Made by a program: the position numbers and the translations under genes. From Bugula neritina (taxonomy: Eukaryota > Bryozoa > Gymnolaemata > Cheilostomatida > Bugulidae), in assembly GCA_964035545.1 (NCBI GenBank), contig OZ037773.1, forward strand, positions 10,764,251-10,828,250: 64,000 bases of DNA, written 5' to 3'. Positions 1 through 12,745 of this stretch are shown piece after piece (within the stretch, counting starts at the first letter, position 1; every line of letters starts with the position of its first letter). The notes below the pieces were generated by a model. The model saw only the letters and a program-made list of their open reading frames with translations. It was not told the origin of the DNA and did not search any database.

Positions 1-24
1 AGACTAATGGGAGCTCTTTTACAG

Positions 25-2106
25 GTGATAGCCCGGGTTGTTGATGGCTCAAAGTTTGATGAGTTTAAGGCACGGTTTGGCGAATCCATCATTACTGGTT
101 TTGCTTCTATCTCCGGCTATCCTTGTGGCATAATAGGCAACAATGGAGTACTCTTCTCAGAATCGGCATTGAAGGTAATTCACTCTAAGAATGTTGACTG
201 TACTAGTATTTACTCTAAGAGTGTTGACTGTACTAGTATTTACTCCAAGAGTGTTGACTGTACTAGTATTTACTCTAAGAGTGTTGACTGTACTAGTATT
301 TACTCTAATAATGTTGACTGTACTAGTTTTTACTCTAAGAGTGTTGACTGTACTAGTATTTACTCCAAGAGTGTTGACTGTACTAGTATTTACTTTAAGA
401 GTGTTGACTGTACTAGTATTTACTCTAAGAGTGTTGACTGTACTAGTATTTACTCTAAGAGTGTTGACTGTAATCTATTTGTAGGCCACTCACTTTATAG
501 AATTATGCTGCCAAAGAAAAATACCCTTAATATTTCTACAGAACATAACTGGTAAGTATGCCATTAACACCCATGTTTATTATATAGACGTTAGATACTC
601 TGTAGTTGGTATGTAAATACAGATATAGTAGCAGATATACACTACATATAGTTGGCTATTGTATTGGCTATTCTCAGGTTTCATGGTTGGTAAGGAGGCT
701 GAAGCTGGTGGAATTGCCAAGAATGGAGCGAAAATGGTGACAGCTGTGGCCTGTGCCAAAGTTCCTAAGATTACACTGATTATTGGCGGGTCCTATGGGG
801 CTGGTAACTACGGCATGTGTGGCAGGGCGTATGCGTAAGTTTACACCTCAGGCTATGCTTATACCTCAGGCTATGCTTATACCTCAGGCTATGCTTATAC
901 CTCAGGCTATGCTTATACCTTATCCTTAGAGTACTGGGTGATAGTATATACTGTAGAGTACTGGGTGCTAGTATATACTGTAGAGTACTGGGTGATAGTA
1001 TATACTGTAGAGTACTGGGTGATAGTATATACTGTAGAATATATGCTGTAGAGTACTGGGTGATAGTATATACTGTAGAGTACTGGGTGATAGTATATAC
1101 TGTAGAGTACTGGGTGATAGTATATACTGTAGAGTACTGGGTGATAGTATATACTGTAGAGTACTGGGTGTTAGTATATACTGTAGAGTACTGGGTGATA
1201 GTATATACTGTAGAATATATGCTGTAGAGTACTGGGTGATAGTATATACTGTAGAGTACTGGGTGATAGTATACTGTAGAGTACTGGGTGATAGTATATA
1301 CTGTAGAGTACTGGGTGATAGTATATACTGTAGAGTACTGGGTGCTAGTATATACTGTAGAATATATGCTGTAGAGTACTGGGTGATAGTATATACTGTA
1401 GAGTACTGGGTGATAGTATACTGGTTTGACTTGTAGCCCCAGATTTCTGTACATGTGGCCGAACTCTCGAATATCAGTGATGGGCGGGGAACAGGCAGCT
1501 GGAGTGTTAGCTCAGATCAGTCGTGAGCAGCGGGAGAGGGAAGGAAAGCAGGTAGCTTTTACTGTATTAGATAAGTCATATGTCTACTGTGTAAGATGAG
1601 TCATATGTATACTGTGTAAGATGAGTCATATGTATACTGTGTAAGATGAGTCATATGTCTACTGTATAAGATGAGTCATATGTCTACTGTATAAGATGAG
1701 TCATATGTATACTGTGTAAGATGAGCCATATGTATACTGTATTAGATGAGTATTATATATATATATATGTATATATATATAGCTTTAGTGTTTATATTTC
1801 AGTGGACGCAGACGGAGGAGGATGCCCTGAAAGCCCCAATACTTGCTAAGTATGATAAGGAAGGAAGCCCTTACTATTCCAGTGCTAGGTAATGAGATTT
1901 TAAACCTGTTTTAGTTAGAATTTCCTTAGCAGATTACTTCAAGTAGTTTATAAAGTGTAGCCTTATGCCCTGTGTCTTGTATGTTAAGGTTGTGGGACGA
2001 TGGAGTGATAGACCCGGCTGATACGAGAACTGTGTTGTCACTGAGTCTGGCAGCATGTTCTAACGCCCCCACACCAGACACCAAGTTTGGCATATTCAGG
2101 ATGTAG
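25..2106 (+). CDS. MCCC2: Methylcrotonyl-CoA carboxylase beta subunit, 3' part (partial gene)
   Basis: Carboxyltransferase subunit of mitochondrial 3-methylcrotonyl-CoA carboxylase, which acts in leucine breakdown. Exons 25-174, 485-551, 678-834, 1437-1551, 1803-1888 and 1989-2106 join in phase to give the last 230 residues of a protein of usually about 560. Visible family segments are [80 protein letters not shown] and the C-terminal FGIFRM followed by TAG. The [11 protein letters not shown] loop lies in the acyl-CoA-binding half of the fold. The exon at 25 follows an acceptor (tttacag), so the 5' part of the gene lies left of the window. The stop codon lies inside the first unit of a 35-bp array, which would form most of the 3' UTR. 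Every complete intron except 552-677 and 1889-1988 carries its own minisatellite. Identification rests on near-colinear match to the remembered animal protein. Confidence 0.96.
181..480 (+). repeat. 30-bp minisatellite in MCCC2 intron 1
   Basis: Ten head-to-tail 30-bp units, each with the core gttgactgtactagtattta, fill the intron at 175-484 from just after the donor to just before the acceptor. Units differ at only a few sites. The open frame across it is a by-product of a unit length divisible by three. Confidence 0.95.
846..1425 (+). repeat. 18-bp and 27-bp minisatellites in MCCC2 intron 3
   Basis: About four 18-bp units (core cctcaggctatgcttata) at 846-925 are followed by about eighteen 27-bp units (core gtagagtactgggtgatagt) to 1425. 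Shorter units with gtagaatatatgct recur near 1035, 1210 and 1360, which suggests block duplication. Confidence 0.93.
1575..1785 (+). repeat. 25-bp minisatellite plus TA tract in MCCC2 intron 4
   Basis: About seven copies of a 25-bp unit with core gtcatatgtctactgtgtaa, followed by an (AT)n tract near 1752-1785. Confidence 0.9.
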
Positions 2107-3500
2107 ATGGACTCTCTTCTCTCAGTCTATGTATCCTGTAGATGGACTCTCTTCTCTCAGTCTATGTATCCTGTAGATGGACTCTCTTCTCTCAGTCTAT
2201 ATATCCTGTAGATGGACTCTCTTCTCTCAGTCTATGTATCCTGTAGATGGACTCTCCTCTCTCAGTCTATATATTCTGTATATGGACTCTCTTCTCTCAG
2301 TCTATGTATCCTGTAGATGGACTCTCTTCTCTCAGTCTATATATCCTGTAGATGGACTCTCTTCTCTCAGTCTATATATCCTGTAGATGGACTCTCTTCT
2401 CTCAGTCTATGTATCCTGTAGATGGACTCTCTTCTCTCAGTCTATATATCCTGTAGATGGACTCTCTTCTCTCAGTCTATATATCCTGTAGATGGACTCT
2501 CTTCTCTCAGTCTATGTATCCTGTAGATGGACTCTCTTCTCTTAGTCTATGTATCCTGTAGATGGACTCTCTTCTCTCAGTCTATGTATCCTGTGAATGG
2601 ACTCTCTTCTCTCAGTCTATATATCCTGTAGATGGACTATCTTCTCTCAGTCTATATATCCTGTAGATGGACTCTCTTCTCTCAGTCTATATATCCTGTA
2701 GATGGACTCTCTTCTCTCAGTCTATATATCCTGTAGATGGACTCTCTTCTCTCAGTCTATATATCCTGTAGATGGACTCTCTTCTCTCAGTCTATGTATC
2801 CTGTAGATGGACTCTCTTCTCTCAGTCTATATATCCTGTAGATGGACTCTCAGTCTATATATCCTGTAGATGGACTCTCAGTCTATATATCCTGTAGATG
2901 GACTATCTTCTCTCAGTCTATATATCCTGTAGATGGACTCTCTTCTCTCAGTCTATGTATCCTGTAGATGGACTATCTTCTCTCAGTCTATATATCCTGT
3001 AGATGGACTCTCTTCTCTCAGTCTATGTATCCTGTAGATGGACTCTCTTCTCTCAGTCTATATATCCTGTAGATGGACTCTCTTCTCTCAGTCTATGTAT
3101 CCTGTAGATGGACTCTCTTCTCTCAGTCTATGTATCCTGTAGATGGACTCTCCTCTCTCAGTCTATATATCCTGTAGATGGACTCTCTTCTCTCAGTCTA
3201 TGTATCCTGTAGATGGACTCTCTTCTCTCAGTCTATGTATCCTGTAGATGGACTCTCCTCTCTCAGTCTATATATCCTGTAGATGGACTCTCTTCTCTCA
3301 GTCTATATATCCTGTAGATGGACTCTCTTCTCTCAGTCTATGTATCCTGTAGATGGACTCTCTTCTCTCAGTCTATGTATCCTGTAGATGGACTCTCCTC
3401 TCTCAGTCTATATATCCTGTAGATGGACTCTCTTCTCTCAGTCTATGTATCCTGTAGATGGACTCTCTTCTCTCAGTCTATGTATCCTGTGAATGAACTC
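2102..3500 (+). repeat. 35-bp minisatellite starting at the MCCC2 stop codon
   Basis: About forty 35-bp units with core tgtagatggactctcttctc. The first unit overlaps the last coding bases: the TAG stop is the tag of tgtagatgg. A few units are shortened (near 2848 and 2871). It probably forms most of the MCCC2 3' UTR. Possible AATAAA signals downstream are at 3915-3920 and in the A-rich stretch near 3966. Confidence 0.93.
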
Positions 3501-5698
3501 TCTTACTCACTGTTGGTAATGGAATGTTCTTATTGGCAGCATAATCTTGGTTTTATTTTGGTCACCTTATTATTAAAATATTTTAATAATACATATATTA
3601 TGCTGTATATCTGAAGAACTTGCTGGTAGTTACATCTACATGAATTTGATAGCTAATGGAAATGCTACTTATGAATTTGTGTTATCTTCTTCTTTAGTAT
3701 TCTTCAATGCATTATTTATATTCAGTTGTGCTGATTGTACCCTTCATGTGTAGATTTGCTGATATATACACATATCAGTCTTAATCTCTATTTAATGCTC
3801 TAAATATTTGTCAGTATCCGTTACACTCTAATATTATACACAATGTTTTTGTAAGAATGAGGATTAGTTGATGACAGTATTCAATGTTTTATAGTCTAGA
3901 ATCGAAGTGATACAAATAAAACATTTGGGCTAAAACAAAGTTGCAGCAACAAACCTGATTCAAAAAAATAAAATCACAATAATTATGAACATTTGTAAGC
4001 ATAGTCTTTAAAAATTTCTAGATAATTGCATAAAGCTGTTTAATCTGTAAAGTTGTGTTTTTTACCCCAAGTTCTCACTGTTCAATAACTTCTGCTACTA
4101 GCTGAATAACTAAATGATTCCTTAGTTAAATACGATAGAATACATGTAAATTATATTTTATTCAATAAAACTGCCAATCATATTCGGTTGTCGGTACATG
4201 GCACTTGAGGAAGCTCGTTCAAAGAATGACCTCACCATGAATCAAATAGGGGCGTGGTAAATGCCGAGACGGGAAATACAAGTATTAACCTTAGCTTGTA
4301 TTCCTGAACGTAAAATGCCATAGTGAGAGTGGCTACTTTTGTGCACCTCTATTTTACAGACCAAGGAAAGTGAAGATCAACAGCACAATGACAATACCAC
4401 CATAAGTACAAGAATCATTCACTTTGTTATCGTGATTGAATGATTTTCTTTCTTGATGTTACTACAGTTTAGGTTTTAATCATAAGGCTTAGCCATAGAG
4501 TTAGAGAAAAATAATTATATAAAGAGAAGAACCAAATAATGAATTTTTAGTTGTTATCTGAAAATTGAGGGGTGATAATATACGATGTAGCTAGTGCTTC
4601 AGCCTTCAAGTTCAAGTGATGATAAAGTTATTCTCTTACTCAAACTCATATTCATATGGTCATAGTGATACTGATACAGCGATGGTGATAGTAAGACTCT
4701 AAAAAGTATGATAGTCATTATGATTAGAGTTAGTCTTTGACTAAGACTTGGTGATATACTTATACTGTAACTTATAGTGGTAGTAATTACATTGAATTTG
4801 ATAGTGATAACACATATTCATAACACTTATTCTTATGAGTAACAGTAACTTATTGTTACTGTTATGTAAGTCATTATGTATAAGTATAAGTATAACAGTT
4901 TGAGTTATTGAAATTATTGAGTTGAACTTGATGTTATATTCATTGACCATTGTGATGCGTTGTAACTAGATTTTAATAATGATGTTAGCACTCACACTGA
5001 TGCTGTTATAAAGTTTTAGTTGTTTATGAACTTACAGTTAGGTTACTGCTAGTATATACTTGTCTTATCTGGAAGGTGGTGGTGGATGTCTGCCAAACTT
5101 ACTAAAATGAAGGAAGACACACCAAGGATGGTGAGGTGACGAAATGCCAGTAATAACTGGTGAAGTCACCAATCATCAAGACTCTGAGGCACCTCCTCGT
5201 GGTCACCATTGGTAACTGGTTCTACCAGGCTAACAGCTCAGGGATCTGTGGGAGCTACACCCAGACAGAAAAGACAGGCTTGTGACATCCTGCAAGGGCG
5301 GTTATTCTTCACTCGATGAATTATATCCGGCCAGTCACTGCGACTACACAGAGTCTGAGCTCGTCTTGGATCATCCTTGCCAGCTCAATTGACACTGCAT
5401 AGTGGAGAGGGCTGCTGTGCCAACTGGCAAACCACACAGTAGCCTCACAAATTCTTGCCAGCACATGTTGCATCATGAAGTCACAAAAGAAAGAATACTC
5501 AGGGGATATCTCTCGGCAAATGGCAGATGCTGTCACTTGACAGACCCAGATGGAGACTAATGATACACCAGAAGTCATAGTCGGACACGACAGACAGCAA
5601 GATGATCTGGAAGCTTATGTCTTACTCTTATATTTTATTTACAATCTGAATTATATTGTTGATAATAATAATCACCCGCTTATAACTATAACTTATTA

Positions 5699-5781
<83 letters not shown>

Positions 5782-6026
5782 CAATAGAGTAATAATAATA
5801 CAGTATTATAGTAACATTAGTCTGAGTTGAGCACATTTCGAAAGTACTTATTTGCTCTATCTGATTCTATAGAATATTGGAATTCATTGAATTTGAAATA
5901 TTTAAACAATCAGTTGCAGTAACTATGTCATCTAGTGATCTAGCTAATTGTATCCAAGCTTATAACTGTTAGTATGCGTTAGAAAGTTAGATTTTTCATC
6001 ACATTTCAGTAGATTTGTATGGGAAG
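3501..6026. other. Intergenic DNA, no supported gene
   Basis: Mostly AT-rich unique sequence between MCCC2 and the transporter gene. A block at about 5040-5610 is more GC-rich and holds an 85-codon minus-strand open frame (5578-5321) that I do not recognise; it could be a decayed transposon. I saw no splice-consistent gene structure. An upstream exon of the transporter could lie here. Confidence 0.5.
5700..5779. repeat. (TA)n microsatellite
   Basis: About 40 uninterrupted TA dinucleotides. Confidence 0.98.
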
Positions 6027-9000
6027 ATGCCTTCGTCTAATGATGCCATGAAATACACCATATCAGGGCTATGTGGAGTGGTGTTTGGTATAGCTGCCGA
6101 AAAGGGGCGGGTCCATCATCCAACAGTCATCAGGGGGCAAATGGATTTTTCTACTTTCACCATGATGAAGATGTTTCTAGGAGCTTCTGCTGCTGGTGTG
6201 TGCTATGTAATACTAGTACTACCAGTGTGTGTGCTATGTAATACTAATACTACCAGTGTGTGTGCTATGTAATACTAATACTACCAGTGTGTGTGCTATG
6301 TAATACTAATACTACCAGTGTGTGTGCTATGTAATACTAATACTACCAGTGTGTGTGCTATGTAATACTAATACTACCAGTGTGTGTGCTATGTAATACT
6401 AATACTACCAGTGTGTGTGCTATGTAATACTAATACTACCAGTGTGTGTGCTATGTAATACTAATACTACCAGTGTGTGTGCTATGTAATACTAATACTA
6501 CCAGTGTGTGTGCTATGTAATACTAGTACTACCAGTGTGTGTGCTATGTAATACTAATACTACCAGTGTGTGTGCTATGTAATACTAGTATTACCAGTGT
6601 GTGTGTGCTATGTAATACTAGTACTACCAGTGTGTGTGTGCTATGTAATACTAGTACTACCAGTGTGTGTGCTATGTAATACTAATACTACCAGTGTGTG
6701 TGCTATGTAATACTAATACTACCAGTGTGTGTGCTATGTAATACTAGTACTACCAGTGTGTGTGCTATGTAATACTAATACTACCAGTGTGTGTGCTATG
6801 TAATACTAGTATTACCAGTGTGTGTGTGCTATGTAATACTAGTACTACCAGTGTGTGTGTGCTATGTAATACTAGTACTACCAGTGTGTGTGCTATGTAA
6901 TACTAATACTACCAGTGTGTGTGCTATGTAATACTAGTACTACCAGTGTGTGTGTGCTATGTAATACTAGTACTACCAGTGTGTGTGTGTGCTATGTAAT
7001 ACTAGTACTACCAGTGTGTACTACTGTGTAGGTATGATATCAATTTCTCTACTCTCGATGCTCTCCAACTCAACAAGAATGAAGGTTGAAAAAGCTCGGA
7101 GCCGTTTCCTGTCCGGACTGAAGGGGAAAGGTTTGGTGTGTTCTCTGCTCGGTGGGGGTCTGCTAGGAGCTGGTATGACAGTCGCTGGAACCGTAAGTAT
7201 TCGTATATATACTTACTTTTAGTATATGCACACTTACTATTTGTTAGTATATACACTTAGTTAGTGTGGGCTGTACTCTTAGTGCCCTGGCATGGTGTAT
7301 GTCCAAGTTGGATCTCAGCTACACAATGCTTTATTCTCATTGGCTGGAGGATTTCTTGGAGCCTTTGCTTACTCTGTCCTTCACCCCACTGTGTCGGCTC
7401 TCACTGGTTCTACACTCTACAGGTGAGTATCAACACAGCTCTAACTACTGAGTATCAACACAGCCCTAACTACTTAGTGCTGTCACAGCCCTAACTACTT
7501 AGTACTGTCACAGCTCTAACTACTTAGTACTGTCACAGCTCTAACTACTGAGTACTGTCACAGCCCTAACTACTTAGTGCTGTCACAGCCCTAACTACTG
7601 AGTATCAACACAGCCCTAACTACTTAGTGCTGTCACAGCCCTAACTACTTAGTACTGTCACAGCTCTAACTACTGAGTACTGTCACAGCTCTAACTACTG
7701 AGTACTGTCACAGCCCTAACTACTGAGTATCAACACAGCCCTAACTACTGAGCACTGTCACAGCCCTAACTACTGAGTACTGTCACAGCCCTAACTATCG
7801 AGTACTGTCACAGCTCTAACTACTGAGTACTGTCACAGCCCTAACTACTTAGTACTGTCACAGCCCTAACTACTTAGTACTGTCACAGCTCTAACTACTG
7901 AGTACTGTCACAGCTCTAACTACTGAGTACTGTCACAGCCCTAACTACTGAGTATCAACACAGCCCTAACTACTGAGCACTGTCACAGCCCTAACTACTG
8001 AGTACTGTCACAGCCCTAACTATCGAGTACTGTCACAGCTCTAACTACTGAGTACTGTCACAGCCCTAACTACTTAGTACTGTCACAGCCCTACCTACTT
8101 AGTACTGTCACAGCCCTAACTACTGAGTATCAACACAGCCCTAACTACTTAGTACTGTCACAGCCCTAACTACTGAGTACTGTCACAGCCCTAACTATCG
8201 AGTACTGTCACAGCCCTAACTACTTAGTACTGTAACAGCCCTAACTACTGAGTACTGTCACAGCCCTAACTACTTAGTACTGTCACAGCTCTAACTACTT
8301 AGTACTGTCACAGCTCTAACTACGTAGTACCTTCACAGCCCTAACTACTCAGTATTACTGTTGTGGTAGTGGCAAGCAGATAGCTGGCAGCAGAGACTAC
8401 ATCTCCACAGCTCTACCTTTGGCAGCAGTTCTCGTCTGTTCAGTGTTTGCTTTAGAGCAGCTGCAGCCATCCAATGTGAGTATGTTTCATCTCTTGTGTC
8501 TATAGTAAGTGTACAGTAAGTGTATAGTAAGTGTACAGTAAGTGTATAGTAAGTGTATAGTAAGTGTATAGTAAGCGTATAGTAAGTGTATAGTAAGTGT
8601 ATAGTAAGCGTATAGTAAGTATGTAGTAAGTATATAGTAAGTATATAGTAAGTGTATAGTAAGTATATAGTAAGTGTATAGTAAGTATATAGTAAGTATA
8701 TTATCCTGATGTCGTATGTTATTCAGCACTCTTGGGGTACCAACGTCTTGGCCACACCCTCCTGGCCTCCTTACATTGCTGGTGCTGTAATTGGTCTCTT
8801 ACAAGTCCCTCTTGTCCTGGCTGTCCGAGACACCCTTTCCACCAGCACCAGCTACTTCACTGCCCTTTCTCAAGGTCTGATAACTCCGAGACTGAGGAGA
8901 GCTTTTCCCCATCTAGCTGGATACAGAGAGGCTTCGTGGTGGCAGGTAAGTGACAGTCAGTTCTCTCTCTATATTATACATTATGTGTGTAGTTCTCTCT

Positions 9001-10051
9001 CTATATTATACATTATGTGTGTAGTTCTCTCTCTATATTATACATTATGTGTGTAGTTCTCTCTCTATATTATACATTATGTGTGTAGTTCTCTCTCTAT
9101 ATTATACATTATGTGTGTAGTTCTCTCTCTATATTATACATTATGTGTGTAGTTCTCTCTCTATATTATACATTATGTGTGTAGTTCTCTGTGTAGTTCA
9201 CAGCTCTTTTACCAACTTTTAGATGTTGTTTGTGGGCGGGGCTATACTGGGTGGTTTCCTGTCTGCGCAAGCTTCTGGGAGTCTCACTAGCAGCTCTCCG
9301 GTCAGCCAATCACAAGCGCTGATGGGCGGAGCTATGATGGTTTTTGGCTCTCGATTGGCTGGCGGCTGCACCAGGTATGAACATAGTCACATGTTAAGTA
9401 TATATAAACATAATATAATAATATTGAGTATATATAAACATAGTATAATAATATTGAGTATATATAAACATAGTATAATAATATTGAGTATATATAAACA
9501 TAGTATAATAATATTGAGTATATATAAACCTAGTATAATAATATTGAGTATATATAAACATAATATAATAATATTGAGTATATATAAACATAATGTAATA
9601 ATATTGAGTATATATAAACATAGTATAATAATATTGAGTATATATAAACATAGTATAATAATATTGAGTATATATAAACCTAGTATAATAATATTGAGTA
9701 TATATAAACATAATATAATAATATTGAGTATATATAAACATAATGTAATAATGTTGAGTATATATAAACATAGTATAATAATATTGAGTATATATAAACA
9801 TAATATAATAATATTGAGTATATATAAACATAATGTAATAATATTGAGTATATATAAACATAGTATAATAATATTGAGTATATATAAACATAGTATAATA
9901 ATATTGAGTATATATAAACATAATATAATGGGCAGACAACTCTTTCAGTGGTCAAGGTCTCAGTGGAATACCCCTGCTAGTTGGTGACTCATTCATAACT
10001 GTGGCAGCCATGTTTGCTGGAGCCATAGCCACCCACGCTCTTCTCTTCTGA
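6027..10051 (+). CDS. YeeE/YedE-family (TsuA-like) sulfur-compound transporter
   Basis: Predicted inner-membrane type transporter of the Sulf_transp family; bacterial TsuA members take up thiosulfate. Exons 6027-6195, 7032-7192, 7283-7422, 8370-8475, 8727-8945, 9223-9374 and 9949-10051 join in phase into a 349-residue protein ending TGA, the usual size for the family. Seen: GVVFGIAAEKGRV and IRGQMDFSTFTMMKMF near residues 17-46; GAGMTVAGTCPGMVYVQVGS across the exon 2/3 junction; repeated glycine-rich hydrophobic helices; and GSRLAGGCTSGQGLSG across the exon 6/7 junction. The last corresponds to the GCTSGHG signature of bacterial members, with Q in place of H. The two Cys motifs (GTCPG and GGCTSG) are kept. 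Six GT..AG introns show that it is a nuclear gene and not bacterial contamination. The ATG at 6027 is the first fitting Met; the acceptor-like cag at 6007-6009 leaves room for an upstream exon. Five of its six introns are minisatellites. The real substrate here is an inference. Confidence 0.88.
6196..7020 (+). repeat. 29-bp minisatellite in transporter intron 1
   Basis: About 28 units with core gtgtgtgctatgtaatacta followed by a short ACC-rich part. The first unit starts at the 5' splice site itself. Variants have tagtac or taatac and an extra tg. Confidence 0.93.
7423..8345 (+). repeat. 25-bp minisatellite in transporter intron 3
   Basis: About 36 units with core cagccctaactactgagt, in two families (atcaaca or actgtca linkers). 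It begins at the donor gtgagtatcaacacag. Blocks of several units recur, for example near 7690-7850 and 7890-8060. Confidence 0.93.
8500..8702 (+). repeat. 11-bp minisatellite in transporter intron 4
   Basis: About 18 units of tagtaagtgta and close variants. Every unit carries a donor-like gtaagt or gtaagc overlapping an AG. Confidence 0.93.
8962..9192 (+). repeat. 32-bp minisatellite in transporter intron 5
   Basis: Seven nearly identical 32-bp units with core agttctctctctatattata. Confidence 0.95.
9395..9930 (+). repeat. 30-bp minisatellite in transporter intron 6
   Basis: About 18 units of exactly 30 bp with core ttgagtatatataaacata. Both strands are open in places because the unit is divisible by three. 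Confidence 0.95.
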
Positions 10052-10677
10052 ACCAAATACTGACAGGAGAGTCTCCAGCAGGCTGGCAGGTCTCCCCCTC
10101 ATTGTCTCTCATGTAACTCAGCTGTAGAACCTCAGTCTACTCTATTTAGTCTTCATGTCTGCACGGGTCAAGTTATCTAGTTATTAGCTAGTTGGTGCAC
10201 AGTTTTATTAACTTTACACATTCTTGTCTTACTTTAAATTATTCTCTATTTAATCACTCACTACATAATGTATTGCTGTATTTATTTTTACTTCTTTTAT
10301 TGAGATCTCTTTTTTCTTGCTCACTTCTAATGTTTCAGGTAAACACAATCAAAACACTATTTCAATGATATCTCTGCAATTACACGAAAATTGTATTTTA
10401 AATTATATAAATTTTGACCTTTTGAACTATTTTGATTTCTGTATCCATTCCTGAACTATTCTGACACTATCCAAAACATTATTATAATAAATAATTATTA
10501 ATATAAAAGTTTATTATTGGTAATTTATATTGATGAAAGCTCGAATCAGTTTATTTGATAATTTGAATGAGCTTAAGCTATAATCAATAATGGATGATTT
10601 GTCAACTATCCACTTGTAACATAAAACTGCAGTTCTACATAACTTTAGGTTTAGGGTCAGGGAAAAATAACTCTGAA

Positions 10678-10788
10678 GCAGATCCGAGTTGGGGGTGAAG
10701 GACGATTTTAAATTAGGTGTCCCATGGTTGAAGTTACGTCCTCAAATTTAAGATATAAAACCATCTTTCACCCCCGACTCAGAGCTGC
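10678..10788. repeat. Fold-back (inverted) repeat, possible MITE remnant
   Basis: Two arms of about 33 bp (10678-10710 and 10756-10788) are imperfect reverse complements. The best-kept part is gggggtgaa against ttcaccccc. They are separated by about 45 bp. No clear target-site duplication was seen. Confidence 0.55.
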
Positions 10789-11987
10789 TCATAGACCAAT
10801 TCAAAACGTACAAAATAAAATTGCTTAGCCTTAGAGAACCAACAAACTTGAACTCTTTAGTTTCATAATGTCAGTTGAAGTTGAAACTACTATCCAAATA
10901 ATATATTGTTTACCAGGCTATTGAAAACCGGAAACACTTACTCAAAACACAGTCATGTCTTCCTAAATTCAACTAGTCTATGGCTAATTCAGTAATTGCT
11001 TGATTGTTACGCCATATGGTCATATTTCAATGCTGAAAGACATTTGTTTTTGAAGGCTGAAAAGTGAGCTTAATAGTAATACTAATTGGCATAAAACCAA
11101 CGGCAACGCCAACTGTGAACAGAGTCTCATTTTGAGTTTCATCACGTCGGAGACCAATCACTATCAGTGATAGTATCACTATCAGTGTCACTTGTTGACT
11201 GGTGTACTCAATCTGAGTCTTGCTTCTTAGGACTATTTAGTAAATAGTAAATTACTGACCGTTACACTAAAACTGATGCTTATAGTAATAGTGATATTCA
11301 TACAAACTACGGCCATAATTTTCATTTAAACTTATTTTATTTTTATTTTGTTATCAACATATCATTTTATATTTAATTTTATGGTTATACTTATACAGTT
11401 ATACTTATACTTATAGTGTTATAGTTATACTTGTACTATAAGTTATTAAGTATAAGATTAAATATAAGTATAACTGTTATACTATAAGTATAATAGTAAT
11501 ACTCTTATACTATGTCTATAGTTATACTTATAATTATAGTTATACTATTACTATTAGTATTAATTATAGTTATAGTCATACTGATTGAGTGATGGTGATA
11601 CGAAGTGAGTTAATGTTAGCACTGATGATAACATTAATTCACCATATAAAAATTATAACACTTGTAACACCTAAAGGCTAAGCCTAATGCTCTTTATAAT
11701 CGCTATCAGTGATGATGATAACCATAATGATAATGACAGTAAATGTAATGGCTAATGAATAATGGCCAAAATTCATGACTCAGTCTGAGTCTCATCAGTG
11801 CCTCTTGTGTTGTTTAATACTTTGTTTTAATTTGTCATATGTGGGAATAAATAGATTTTAGTGTGTAGCCAGAAATAGTAAGACATATAGTCTTCAGCAC
11901 ATAGCTGATCTAAGTTTGTTTTATAAAGTAATATCTTCAAACCTCTAATGTTTCGAGAAATAAATAAGTGTTGTATACTAATATTAC

Positions 11988-12128
11988 TATCATGTAGATA
12001 TACTACTATCATGTAGATATACTACTATCATGTAGATATACTACTATCATGTAGATATACTACTATCATGTAGATATACTACTATCATGTAGATATACTA
12101 CTATCATGTAGATATACTATCATGTAGA
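11988..12128. repeat. 19-bp minisatellite
   Basis: About seven copies of tagatatactactatcatg. Confidence 0.92.
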
Positions 12129-12392
12129 TGGGAAGCTGTGTAAACAGTTAACTAGCCAATTTGTATTATCATTGAGATATTTATTACTAGGGTTGTCATT
12201 ATCATAACGATTATGATTAAATTGAATTTAAGTAAGGACTTCAGAAGTGAGGACTTTGTTGAAGTTAATTACAGAAATTTTAAAAATAGTATTGTTGGTA
12301 ATGATTCTTTCAAATCAAATACTAAACTTGGTGATTAAATTGCAATATTATTTTGGTCTTTACTCGATCATCAGTGTTATTTATAAACATAT

Positions 12393-12745
12393 TAGCTCTC
12401 TATATATTATATTCTATAACATCTGCATAGTATATCTAAGTCTCTATATATTCTATTCTATAATATCTGCATAGTATATCTAAGTCTCTATATATTCTAT
12501 TCTATAATATCTGCATAGTATATCTAAGTCTATATATATTCTATTCTATAATATCTGCATAGTATAATATAACTCTCTATATATTCTATTCTATAATATC
12601 TGCATAGTATATCTAAGTCTCTATATATTATATTCTATAATATCTGCATAGTATATCTAAGTCTCTATATATTCTATTCTATAATATCTGCATAGTATAT
12701 CTAAGTCTCTATATATTCTATTCTATAATATCTGCATAGGATATC
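12393..12745. repeat. About 45-bp minisatellite
   Basis: Eight units with core ctctatatattctattctat and a linker ending gcatagtatatctaag, just upstream of the Rab4 start codon. Confidence 0.92.

Noticed and set aside
4190-4400. tRNA-derived SINE or tRNA gene
   Set aside because: No convincing A and B box pair or cloverleaf; only weak ttcaag-type matches nearby.
5550-5792. Possible first exon of the transporter (METNDTPEVIVGHDRQQDD)
   Set aside because: No canonical donor in phase was found before the TA tract; left as an open question.
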